A DNA stretch of 64,000 bases from UBA4416 sp943362175 (GTDB lineage Bacteria; Bacteroidota; Bacteroidia; B-17B0; Aurantibacillaceae), in the NCBI GenBank assembly GCA_943362175.1, contig CALRIU020000010.1, positions 1 through 64,000 on the forward strand. Direction: 5' to 3'. Positions 50,178 through 58,433 of the stretch are shown piece by piece. A program made the position numbers and the translations under genes. The notes beneath the pieces were generated by a model. The model did no database searches. It was not told the DNA's origin and worked only from the letters and a program-made list of their open reading frames with translations. The first letter of the stretch is position 1, and each line of letters begins with the position of its first letter.

Positions 50178-51434
50178 TCAGCTCTCCCGGAGCGAGGTGA
50201 TGAATGTTTTCGCCAGCTCCCGGTAACTGAAAGTCGAGAGGTCAAAGGTAGTATTAATTTCCAGGTGGTGTTTCGCCTCAAGCAGTGTCAGCAGGTTCTC
50301 ATAAATGGAGCGGGGCTCGATGTTTCTGCCTAAGTGGTTCCCTTCAAGGAATTCGGAGAAACGGCCTCGCTCACTTACCGAGACAATCGGTTTCCGGACA
50401 GGCAGATAATCAAAGAACTTTGAAATAAACGCATAGGTATAATAAGGGATCAGGAATAACAGCAAATAATCGAACTGCCTGTAGAGATGCCCGATGAGCT
50501 TTGAGTTGATGGGTTTATAGAAGACAACACAATCGAGATCCGCTTCTTCAATGAGCTTCTCTATGGCTGGATTCACGGCACCGAAGATGCAAAGATGAAG
50601 TTTGCTGTATAAATCCGGGCGTTCTTTTTTGAGAAGCGCAATCGCCTGAAAGAAAGGAGTGGCATAGGGGTTTGAATCTACCACCAGGGAGCCCGCAAAC
50701 ACCATGTTGATCTTACCGGGTTTTGTATAAATGGTTTGCAGGCTATGCTCCTCCGAAAAATCCTCTTCATCATAACCATTGGTTAGTGTATGAACCGTTT
50801 TGTGGCCGGCATCTTCCCGGATGGATTCCGACATATCTTCGGCTACCGTAAAGATATAGTCGGCAGAGGCGAGGGCATGTCTTTCTTTTTGCCTTTCCTC
50901 TTCGAAGCGTTTGTCATCGAGGTGCGAGAAAAATCCTTTGCCTTTTTGCCGGATGATCCAGATGTCGCGGTAGTCCAGCACCAGCTTTAGCCCGGGATAG
51001 TCTTTCTTCAAAGAGGAAAATTCATACATCGGATGATAAGGAGGGCAGCTCACAACCAGGTAATCAACGGGCCCGGCATCAAGAATCTTCCTGGCACAAG
51101 CCAGCGCTTTGGTATTCCACCACAACGACTGGTCGGCATAATTGCCTTTGGTCCTCATCTTCGACAAGGAGAAAAGCGTTTTATTGACCACTTTGGAAAA
51201 AATACCCTTCGGCGTTAATGTTTCCCTGTTCCGGATGCTGTGAATCCTGATGTTTGGATGCTTCGTGTCGTCCAGCCATACCGACGGTGCCTGTGTACCG
51301 GCTGCATTGATCACATGAATGGCATGGCCTTCGCGGGCAAGGTATTTGGATAGCTTGGCCCAGCGTCGCCCACCTGTGCCGGGATACGGAGGATAAGAAT
51401 AACAGATGAGAAGTATCGATAGCTTTGGCATCAA
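50178..51434 (-). CDS. glycosyltransferase of the surface-polysaccharide cluster
   Basis: The protein has 418 residues, GT-B type. The N-terminus LLICYSYPPYPGTGGRRWAK is almost the same as in the following fused glycosyltransferase (LLVSYVFPPYYGIGGRRWAK), so both belong to the same subfamily. The C-terminal half has VFAGSLVVDSNPYATPF and LLFLIPYYTYAFISKFFDYLPVRKPIVSVSERG, the region that usually binds the nucleotide sugar. Its start overlaps the stop of the upstream gene (51431) by 4 bases. Donor and acceptor are unknown. Confidence 0.88.
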   Translation of the reverse strand: MMPKLSILLICYSYPPYPGTGGRRWAKLSKYLAREGHAIHVINAAGTQAPSVWLDDTKHPNIRIHSIRNRETLTPKGIFSKVVNKTLFSLSKMRTKGNYADQSLWWNTKALACARKILDAGPVDYLVVSCPPYHPMYEFSSLKKDYPGLKLVLDYRDIWIIRQKGKGFFSHLDDKRFEEERQKERHALASADYIFTVAEDMSESIREDAGHKTVHTLTNGYDEEDFSEEHSLQTIYTKPGKINMVFAGSLVVDSNPYATPFFQAIALLKKERPDLYSKLHLCIFGAVNPAIEKLIEEADLDCVVFYKPINSKLIGHLYRQFDYLLLFLIPYYTYAFISKFFDYLPVRKPIVSVSERGRFSEFLEGNHLGRNIEPRSIYENLLTLLEAKHHLEINTTFDLSTFSYRELAKTFITSLRES

Positions 51435-53725
51435 TTCATTAACTCATAATTGGTTTGTACTCTGTATCTTTTCTGTATGTGGGTCAATAGTTTATCGAAA
51501 GACTTCAGGTTATGAGGGCTAAGCATTTTGGGGTGAGAAATAAAATGCGTGTAGGTGTTATAATGAATGAGTGTTTTATAAGCATTCAGTTTCGATAGCT
51601 TCAGGAGCTCGACAGATACCATTTCGATGTTTCCAACGGTATCATTTGTGAGCCCTTCGTCGATGTCTTTCATGATCTGTTCCTCCGTCTTCCTTACGGA
51701 AAGGCCGTCTCCCAGGTTCCTGATGCCTAACACGGAAAGGTATTTGGAATATAGCCGATGGAGTAGCTTATGTTTGATTGTGATGCAGGAAATACTGTAC
51801 TCCTTAAACGGACCGTTTTCCTCTTCCGTTTCCACCGACTCATTGAACCGGTAAATGGCTTTGCGGGGTACTTTGGTGTAGTTGTAATATACAACCGGGG
51901 AAAAATTTTTGAAATTTTTCAGTACCGAAAAGTCATAGCGGATGCCATGCTTTTTAAAGAAAGGCAAAAAATCGGAGAAGGGCTGCAGGCACCAACCACC
52001 GGCGCGGTATCCGTCAATGCTGTAAAATACCTGTGCCTGCTTCTGGATTCCCTGAAGGAATGACATCGAAAACTCAAACAGCTCATTCCTGTTTTCTTCA
52101 TCAACATGGTGAAATCTGTACTTGTCAATATTCAGCAATTCCCATTGATTGGTGCTGCTGTCATAGCTGGCATCCAGCCAGTGAGGATGTATGTGAGGAA
52201 AGATCAGGTGCCCCTTTTTTAGCAGCAGGCATAATTGTATCCTGATCTTTTCATAATCCTCCTGCGCTTCCTTTTCCGGGCGTTCTGCCAAACGCATCAG
52301 GTAAATGGTATCTACAAAAAATAACGCCTTTGTGATGCGTTGTTTCTCCAGAAGCCCGAGGAGCTTGGCAGTTGGCTTTATCATGCAGTTATCCACAGTA
52401 CCGCTTCTTGCCCCCAGGAAAAGCTCGTAATCAAAAGTAATCAGGATATCCTTTTGGGGTTTTTCCTGTTTATGAGGCATAACAAATGGCCTGGCCTTCA
52501 ACAAAATATCAGAAATCGAGCGGGTAACCGCCTGGAGCGAAAAATGGCTGAGGTCATAATCCTGGTTGTACTTAAAGTTGATGCTGCCGTCTGCCAGCTT
52601 TTCCAGGAGGGCTGCGATGTCAGGCAGATCGGCGTGCAGGCCTAATCGGTTCGTAACCAGGAAGTCCGAGCCAAGGCCCTTTTCACAAAAGAGGATAATC
52701 GGTGTTTTCGTGGAAATGATCTCGTAAAACTTGGTCGAAATATTATTGATGTTGTAAGACGGATTGAATAACAGAACATAATCATAATCTCCAAATTTTT
52801 TGAAAAGCTCCCCGGCGTCCAGTTGGTTAAAGAAATGGACATTGTCTGCATGTCGCTCCTGGAAGGTATACCTATGCTGTTGTTTGTCGGTATAAATGTC
52901 CAGGGTAAATTTATCGCGGTACTGATGCATCAGTTCGGCAAGCCTTACCACGTATTCCTGGATGTTATGGTAGATGTTTCCATACATGACCAGCCTTACC
53001 TTGTCGGAGCTGCTTTTGGTTTGAGGGACAGCTTCTGCAGGGTCAAAGAAATGGGGAATATGAATAAACTTATCTTTAAATTGAGGATACTTGTTTTTCA
53101 GGTAAATACTCATATCCATGCTCGGAACGGAGAACAGATCTGCATTTTCGATCGCTTTCGATTCCAACGACAGCTCATAAGCCTTCCTTTTAGGCTCTAA
53201 ATTCGGGAAGCCCCAGTTAGGCCCCCAGGTCCATGGATCTCTTAAATCATTTAATATAAACAAATTGTTGAACCATTTCCTGAGCTCTGTTACCTGGTAC
53301 ATGGCCCCGAAAGGCCCACCCGAACAGATCACGTGGTTGATCTGGTGTTTAATGATCAATTGCTTTGCCTTTCTGAGCATGGTCGATTTCCAGAAAATAG
53401 TCCGGTCGAGCGAGGAGCCCTTTGTCAGAAAAGGCAAGAGCGTCACCCAGAATTTGTAGAGGATCTTTTGAAGAAAATGGTGTTCGAATTTCACCAGCAC
53501 CTTAGGGTACATGCGTGCCAGCTCATAGATCCGGATATTGGGATTGTCCTTGACAAGGTTCCACCACAGGGATTTTTCATCAAACGGATTTTTGGCGCAG
53601 ATCACGTGTACCGTATAACCCATTTTGGTTAATTCGGAAGCGTGCTTGGCCCAGCGCCTGCCACCGATGCCATAGTAGGGGGGGAAAACATAAGAGACCA
53701 GTAAGATATGTTTCGGGTTTTCCAA
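51431..53725 (-). CDS. glycosyltransferase - polysaccharide deacetylase fusion
   Basis: The protein has 764 residues. Residues 1-415 are a GT-B glycosyltransferase of the same subfamily as the next gene (glycine-rich GIGGRRWAK, CSGGPFGAMYQ, KFYEIISTKTPIILFCEKG). A linker near 412-425 leads into a NodB-like carbohydrate esterase. The esterase shows ITFDYELFL (429-437; metal-binding Asp, with Glu in place of the second Asp), HIHPHW (511-516; the His pair), and YRAGGW (573-578), plus a terminal HFISHPKML. The active site is thus similar to, but not identical with, the classic TFDD deacetylase. A bifunctional enzyme that adds a sugar and then removes an acetyl group is the obvious reading. Confidence 0.85.
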   Translation of the reverse strand: MENPKHILLVSYVFPPYYGIGGRRWAKHASELTKMGYTVHVICAKNPFDEKSLWWNLVKDNPNIRIYELARMYPKVLVKFEHHFLQKILYKFWVTLLPFLTKGSSLDRTIFWKSTMLRKAKQLIIKHQINHVICSGGPFGAMYQVTELRKWFNNLFILNDLRDPWTWGPNWGFPNLEPKRKAYELSLESKAIENADLFSVPSMDMSIYLKNKYPQFKDKFIHIPHFFDPAEAVPQTKSSSDKVRLVMYGNIYHNIQEYVVRLAELMHQYRDKFTLDIYTDKQQHRYTFQERHADNVHFFNQLDAGELFKKFGDYDYVLLFNPSYNINNISTKFYEIISTKTPIILFCEKGLGSDFLVTNRLGLHADLPDIAALLEKLADGSINFKYNQDYDLSHFSLQAVTRSISDILLKARPFVMPHKQEKPQKDILITFDYELFLGARSGTVDNCMIKPTAKLLGLLEKQRITKALFFVDTIYLMRLAERPEKEAQEDYEKIRIQLCLLLKKGHLIFPHIHPHWLDASYDSSTNQWELLNIDKYRFHHVDEENRNELFEFSMSFLQGIQKQAQVFYSIDGYRAGGWCLQPFSDFLPFFKKHGIRYDFSVLKNFKNFSPVVYYNYTKVPRKAIYRFNESVETEEENGPFKEYSISCITIKHKLLHRLYSKYLSVLGIRNLGDGLSVRKTEEQIMKDIDEGLTNDTVGNIEMVSVELLKLSKLNAYKTLIHYNTYTHFISHPKMLSPHNLKSFDKLLTHIQKRYRVQTNYELMN

Positions 53726-53799
53726 GCGTTAAAATCAGGCCTTGTTTAGGAGAAGCAATTTATGAATTTTCTATAAATGGATCACCCGTACGCCGAAAT

Positions 53800-55146
53800 T
53801 TACTTATCATAAGGATACTTAATGTAAGTGACCTTAAACACCGGCTTGTACATAAGGTCTTCCTTACCGCCCATTACAATACGCTGCATCCGGTTGTCCC
53901 TTTTTCCTGCCAGCGACTTGCTTGGAAGTGCGTTCACCAGGTAGAAGCCATAGTTATAAAGCTTTCCGGTGATGATCTTTTGCATTTGACGTGCAATGTT
54001 GAATTTGTAGTAATAGTAATTAGGATCGTAGCTGCCGCCATACTTGATAAAATCCGTCGTTTCAATCTGGTCGTACACCAGCTCCTCAACGCCTCCGGCC
54101 CCCGTAGCAATCAGTGCCAACTGATCCGGCACTGTGTAGGCTGCGCTTAAGGTTGTTTTGTTGACCTTCACAATCAGCTCCGCGCGGCTGATGGACACAT
54201 TCTCCGAATCGGAAAATGCTTTTAAGAAGGGCAGGTAAACCTTTACACGCGTACCACCGAAACTATTCAGGTAAACGCTGCCTCTGCCCTTTGTGGTGTC
54301 GTTATTAACCACCTGGTCAAACAGGTTGGGCGATGCGGCAGCATAGTAGTTGTGGTCAATGTGGTTGAGCCTCTGCGCATCGCTGCCCTTAAAGGTAAAC
54401 TGGGCTGTTTTAATTTTGGAGCTTACCGAATTTCCGTCGTGGTAGTAAAGGTTTATGCCGGAGATCTCGTCCTCCATGTTGTAGCGGGCAATGGTCCCCT
54501 GGTTGAGAGGCGACAGAGGCGTGCTTGCCGAAGAAATGTAAAGGCCCTTGTAAGCATTGATGAAGTTGCTGTTATTCGTAAGGTTGGCCGGTGTCTGAAG
54601 GATATACTGGCCCAGGTTATTATCGAAAGGAAGCACCAGGCACAGGGCATTGTTTCTATAGCTCATCCTCGCTTTTGCCGTAGCCACTTTGGTTTTCGAA
54701 AAGTGTTTATTGGTATAATAGGCTACACTTGGGCTGATCACCTCATTGAGCAGGTAAATGTCGTAAGTGAGTTCCGGGTTAAAATCGCCCATAAACTGAT
54801 CGGCGTAGCGAATCACAATCTCCGAAGAATCGAGCACCGGGTTGGTGCCATACGAGACGTTGGTTAAATTATTGATAATGGAAAAATTGGTATAGATGCC
54901 GGCATGGGTTTGTCCGAAAACGGGGTCCTGTATGCTGCCCAGGTACTTGTACTGATCGTTGTAGGTCCTTACAGAGTCTACCCGCTGCGTGTGGGTAAAT
55001 ACCGAAGCCGTATCGGTTACGGTAATGCCCAGGAGGTCATTTTCCGGTTGCACGTCGAGGCCGAGCATACTTTGCGTATCTTTTTTCTTGCAGGAAAAAA
55101 GTAATGCGACAACACTTAAAAAAATGACTGCTCGGACCTGGCTCAT
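53800..55146 (-). CDS. DUF4270 family lipoprotein
   Basis: The protein has 448 residues. Residues 1-18 are a lipoprotein signal followed by LLFSC (Cys19) and a Lys-rich stretch. The body is beta-rich, with YKYLGSIQDPVFGQTHAGIYTNF near residues 67-89 and a C-terminal region VMGGKEDLMYKPVFKVTY that fit the Bacteroidota DUF4270 family. No function is established for that family. In many Bacteroidota genomes it neighbours a glycogen-synthase-like gene and panC, exactly as here. The gene follows a terminator hairpin (55159-55192). Confidence 0.85.
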   Translation of the reverse strand: MSQVRAVIFLSVVALLFSCKKKDTQSMLGLDVQPENDLLGITVTDTASVFTHTQRVDSVRTYNDQYKYLGSIQDPVFGQTHAGIYTNFSIINNLTNVSYGTNPVLDSSEIVIRYADQFMGDFNPELTYDIYLLNEVISPSVAYYTNKHFSKTKVATAKARMSYRNNALCLVLPFDNNLGQYILQTPANLTNNSNFINAYKGLYISSASTPLSPLNQGTIARYNMEDEISGINLYYHDGNSVSSKIKTAQFTFKGSDAQRLNHIDHNYYAAASPNLFDQVVNNDTTKGRGSVYLNSFGGTRVKVYLPFLKAFSDSENVSISRAELIVKVNKTTLSAAYTVPDQLALIATGAGGVEELVYDQIETTDFIKYGGSYDPNYYYYKFNIARQMQKIITGKLYNYGFYLVNALPSKSLAGKRDNRMQRIVMGGKEDLMYKPVFKVTYIKYPYDK

Positions 55147-55158
55147 AGAATGGAATTA

Positions 55159-55192
55159 AAAAACGCATAATTAATCAAAATTATGCGTTTTT
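55159..55192. terminator. bidirectional hairpin between the GT5-like and DUF4270 genes
   Basis: AAAAACGCATAATT (55159-55172) and its exact complement (55179-55192) form a 14-base-pair stem with a 6-base loop and T runs on both sides. It lies 36 bases after the GT5-like gene and 12 bases before the DUF4270 start, so it could attenuate DUF4270 or end the GT5-like transcript. Confidence 0.75.
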
Positions 55193-55228
55193 AATAGTTA
55201 AAATTACAAAATTTATCGCTGCGGCCTG

Positions 55229-56059
55229 TTAGTCGGCGAGCACTTCAGAGTCTTCCAGAACCAGGTCGTAAAACTCGTTGTATGCATCGGTATATTCCGC
55301 TTCGCCTTTAAATTCCAGGACCGGTTTCCCTGATTTTTTAGCGTATTTTTCTACCTCTGCATTCACCGTTTCGCTACCGAAAGCAATGCCATCGGAATTG
55401 TCAATGGCCAGTTTCATCAGGTTTACATACGACGCATCTTCCATGTGTTTCAGGTCTTTTTTGCTGATCCCGTCGATAATGGCTTTATCCACCACCTTTT
55501 TATTCAGGGCTTTGGTATACTCTTCGTCATATACCGTAAAAATGATTTTGGTATCGGAAAACAAAGGATCTTCAGCAAAAGCTTTCTTGATATAGAGTGG
55601 CATGAGGCCGGTAAACCAGCCGTGGCAGTGGATCACATCCGGAGCCCAGCCCAGTTTTTTTACCGTTTCAATCACACCGCGGTTAAAGAAGATGGCGCGC
55701 TCATCGTTATCATCAAAATATTTGCCGGTAGCCTTGTCGGTCAGCACCGATTTTCTTTGAAAATAATCGTCATTATCAATGAAATACACCTGCATACGGG
55801 CAGTAGGGATAGAAGCCACTTTAATGATCAGGGGATGATCGGCGTTGTTGATGACAATGTTCATCCCCGATAAACGGATCACCTCATGGAGTTGATGGCG
55901 TCTTTCGTTGATGTTGCCATACTTCGGCATAAAAGTTCTGATTTCTTTCCCTCTTTCCTGGATTGCCTGTGGCAATCTTCTGGTAATTTTTCCGATGTGG
56001 GTTTCGTCTAAATAAGGGGTAATTTCCTGCGACACAAAAAGAACTCTTGCTTTTCTCAT
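55229..56059 (-). CDS. GT5-type glycogen/starch synthase N-terminal-domain protein (short)
   Basis: The protein has 276 residues. It matches the N-terminal (acceptor) half of glycogen/starch synthases: FVSQEITPYLDETHIGKI, RTFMPKYGNINERRHQLHEV, and VIHCHGWFTGLMPLYIKKAF. Full GT5 enzymes have about 480 residues with a second donor-binding domain that is absent here. The protein is thus either a natural single-domain form, as in the conserved DUF4270-panC neighbourhood, or a non-catalytic partner. The ending is highly acidic. A perfect TTTG-N20-TACTTTTG promoter (56085-56116) lies 26 bases upstream, divergent from panC. Confidence 0.82.
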   Translation of the reverse strand: MRKARVLFVSQEITPYLDETHIGKITRRLPQAIQERGKEIRTFMPKYGNINERRHQLHEVIRLSGMNIVINNADHPLIIKVASIPTARMQVYFIDNDDYFQRKSVLTDKATGKYFDDNDERAIFFNRGVIETVKKLGWAPDVIHCHGWFTGLMPLYIKKAFAEDPLFSDTKIIFTVYDEEYTKALNKKVVDKAIIDGISKKDLKHMEDASYVNLMKLAIDNSDGIAFGSETVNAEVEKYAKKSGKPVLEFKGEAEYTDAYNEFYDLVLEDSEVLAD

Positions 56060-56084
56060 AAAATGGATTTAGGATTTCGTTCTA

Positions 56085-56116
56085 CAAAAGTAATAAAAAA
56101 AAAACCATATATCAAA
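56085..56116 (-). promoter_or_regulatory. promoter of the GT5-like gene
   Basis: On the minus strand TTTG (56113-56116), a 20-base spacer of mostly T, and TACTTTTG (56085-56092) match the phylum consensus exactly. The plus strand of the same 100-base gap holds the panC -7 element, so the two promoters are divergent and nearly overlap. Confidence 0.75.
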
Positions 56117-56124
56117 GTATTATT

Positions 56125-56132
56125 TAGCTTTG
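56125..56132 (+). promoter_or_regulatory. -7 promoter element of panC
   Basis: TAGCTTTG is an exact TAnnTTTG match 32 bases before the panC ATG. No TTG is found at the standard upstream distance. It lies on the opposite strand next to the GT5-like promoter. Confidence 0.5.
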
Positions 56133-56164
56133 AAGCCGATTATTTATAGATTAAGCGCCATTTT

Positions 56165-57004
56165 ATGCTTGTATTTGACAAAATCAGGGATGTCAGGGAA
56201 TATCTCAGCCAAAAGAGGAAAGACAAGGCAACCGTTGGTTTTGTGCCTACGATGGGTGCCTTGCATGAAGGGCACATCTCGCTTATCGGGATCTCCCGGA
56301 AACAAACAGACATGACGGTGTGTAGCATCTTCGTCAATCCCACCCAGTTCAATAACCAGTCAGACCTTACCAAATACCCGCGTACGCCCGAAAAAGACAT
56401 GGCTATGCTGGAAGCAGCCGGTTGCGATGTGCTTTACATGCCCGATGTGGCCGATGTATATCCTGAGAAGGATACCCGCAGCTTTAACTTTGGCTACCTC
56501 GATACTATCCTGGAAGGCGCTCACAGGCCCGGCCATTTCAATGGTGTAGGGCAGGTAGTCAGCATTCTGCTCGAAGGTATACAGCCCGATAAAGCCTTTT
56601 TTGGGAGTAAGGATTACCAGCAGGTAATGGTCGTGAAAGAGCTTGCAAGGCAGTTGGAGCTGCCCACGGAAATTGTTGCCTGTCCTATTTTGAGGGAGCC
56701 CGATGGCCTGGCCATGAGCTCCCGTAATGTGAGGCTTAATGAAGAAGAACGAAAGGTGGCGGCCCAGATCCCACTGATGATGCAGGAAGCCAGGGAACTG
56801 GTAAAGCGCGAAGGTATTGCGGCTGCTAAAGAGTATATCGCTCAGGAAGTAGCCAAACAGGCCCTCATGAAGCTCGATTATTACGAAGTATGCAAGGCAG
56901 ATACGTTGGAGCTGTTGGAGCATTATCAATCCGGACAGGCTACGGTAAGTCTCATTGCTGTATTTGTCGGCAATGTGCGCCTGATTGATAACTGGCTGGT
57001 ATAA
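56165..57004 (+). CDS. panC: pantoate--beta-alanine ligase (pantothenate synthetase)
   Basis: The enzyme joins pantoate and beta-alanine, using ATP, to make pantothenate (vitamin B5). The protein has 279 residues. It has the nucleotidyltransferase fold with PTMGALHEGHISLI (residues 28-41, including the HIGH-like HEGH), NPTQFN (FVNPTQF region), the segment RPGHFNGVGQVVSILLEGI, PDKAFFGSKDYQQ and REPDGLAMSSRN with KMSKS-like role. The length is usual. The start at 56165 follows a -7 element at the right distance. It is divergently arranged with the GT5-like gene; panC in this position is standard for the phylum. Confidence 0.96.
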   Translation: MLVFDKIRDVREYLSQKRKDKATVGFVPTMGALHEGHISLIGISRKQTDMTVCSIFVNPTQFNNQSDLTKYPRTPEKDMAMLEAAGCDVLYMPDVADVYPEKDTRSFNFGYLDTILEGAHRPGHFNGVGQVVSILLEGIQPDKAFFGSKDYQQVMVVKELARQLELPTEIVACPILREPDGLAMSSRNVRLNEEERKVAAQIPLMMQEARELVKREGIAAAKEYIAQEVAKQALMKLDYYEVCKADTLELLEHYQSGQATVSLIAVFVGNVRLIDNWLV

Positions 57005-57119
57005 GTGCCCGGCGCGGAATGTTACAGGCGTTTATAATCGGTTGGCGACTGTCACGATGCATTGCCTAAGTCCAACGAACCGGCGGCTTCGGGAGCTTCT
57101 GCCACCTTACCAGTAAGCG

Positions 57120-58433
57120 TTATTTCCCCTGGTGGTCGATGTTCCAGCGTGCTTCCAGTATAAGCATGGAATCCAAGGAGACGCCTCGCTCACGGGCTCT
57201 TTTTTTCGTATCGCTGAACCATTTCTCATCGTGGCGGATATAGTTGACGAGATCCCTCACTTTGTTTTGATAGTCCACATTTTCAGGGGCTGCTTTGTGG
57301 GGAGCAAGGCCCTTATAGTATTGCTCTGCATTTTCAATAAAGCCCCAGCTTATTTTTCGTAACGTGGCTTCTGTGGCCATGATCACAAACACATCATGCC
57401 CGGCGAGCGCATCTCCCAGGTCTACATTTTCCACCAGCAATTCCTTAGAGGAGCTTTCCGGGAACACCTGCCTGTTGTAATACCAGAAATGGTCGTTCTC
57501 AAAGCAATTGGCAATTCCCAGGCCGTACATGCCCCAGTAAAAGCTGTCGGAGATCACCAGCACTTTAGGCCTTGTCTTTCCTTCGGTGTTCACCGGCAAC
57601 ATGCGCGGGTAGGCCACATCAAAGCTTTTGAAGCGGAACAGCAGGTTCATGCCGTCGGCAATGTCATAATCCACATCATGCGGCGGCTCCATGCTCACCC
57701 CGTCGAAAGCCAGCTCCGGCACATCGATGTGCCTCAGCTCCTCAATTTTACGTAGCAGGGAATCGGCGGCGAGCGCTGTGCCGTAGGTGCTCCAGTGTAC
57801 GCCGTGTTGCGGATACAAGGGATATTTTGAGCGGCGCTTGTTATCAATGAACCATTTATTGAAATCGATGACATTCAGCCTGGCTTTTTTTGCCTCCTCC
57901 GACATGTATCCGTAATTGGTAGGGCCGCGCACCGGCAGGTACTTGTCCGGAATGTACTCCGGGTAAAACGAGGCCTTCCCGGCAGCGAACACCACAATGA
58001 GCTGTTTCCCCAGCTTATTGAGCGTATCAGAAATAAATTTCAGGCGCGCTATGGTATGGTCGATGCTGTCTTTCCCCAGGAAATCAGTACCCGTATAAGC
58101 GTCGATGTAGCTTTTTTCGTAGAGGTAGGTCTCCTTGCCGATGATCACGCCATTGGCTTTGGCTTTTCTGAAAATGCTGTAGGCAATCTGGTTGTTGAGC
58201 TTCACGAACTGGTTCCTGAAGCCAAAAGCCGTGTTGATGTATTTTTCTTTTTCTTCCTGGTAATAGCCGCTGAACCAATCCTCTTTGTCAAACTCAATGT
58301 TCTCCGGGAGCTGGATGTCGCCCTTTAAAGGATGCTCTTTCTTCAGGTGCAGGTTCTCCTGGATCATCGGGATGAGCATCACGGCAAAAATTCCCGCCAG
58401 CAGCCATGTTTTATATGTATCCGACCACTTCAT
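57120..58433 (-). CDS. AlgJ/AlgX-like sugar O-acetyltransferase protein
   Basis: The protein has 437 residues. It begins with one hydrophobic segment (about residues 9-24) that anchors it in the inner membrane facing out. The periplasmic part has an SGNH-like fold of the alginate O-acetylation (AlgJ/AlgX) group: VIIGKETYLYEKSY near 96-109, HW213-214 in GVHWSTYGTA, and SDS (295-297) in VLVISDSFYW. The motifs supply the catalytic Asp, His and Ser. Its partner MBOAT gene lies directly upstream (one-base overlap, TAATG-type), so the pair forms an acetyl-transfer system. The polymer that is acetylated is unknown; no alginate genes are in the window. Confidence 0.85.
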   Translation of the reverse strand: MKWSDTYKTWLLAGIFAVMLIPMIQENLHLKKEHPLKGDIQLPENIEFDKEDWFSGYYQEEKEKYINTAFGFRNQFVKLNNQIAYSIFRKAKANGVIIGKETYLYEKSYIDAYTGTDFLGKDSIDHTIARLKFISDTLNKLGKQLIVVFAAGKASFYPEYIPDKYLPVRGPTNYGYMSEEAKKARLNVIDFNKWFIDNKRRSKYPLYPQHGVHWSTYGTALAADSLLRKIEELRHIDVPELAFDGVSMEPPHDVDYDIADGMNLLFRFKSFDVAYPRMLPVNTEGKTRPKVLVISDSFYWGMYGLGIANCFENDHFWYYNRQVFPESSSKELLVENVDLGDALAGHDVFVIMATEATLRKISWGFIENAEQYYKGLAPHKAAPENVDYQNKVRDLVNYIRHDEKWFSDTKKRARERGVSLDSMLILEARWNIDHQGK

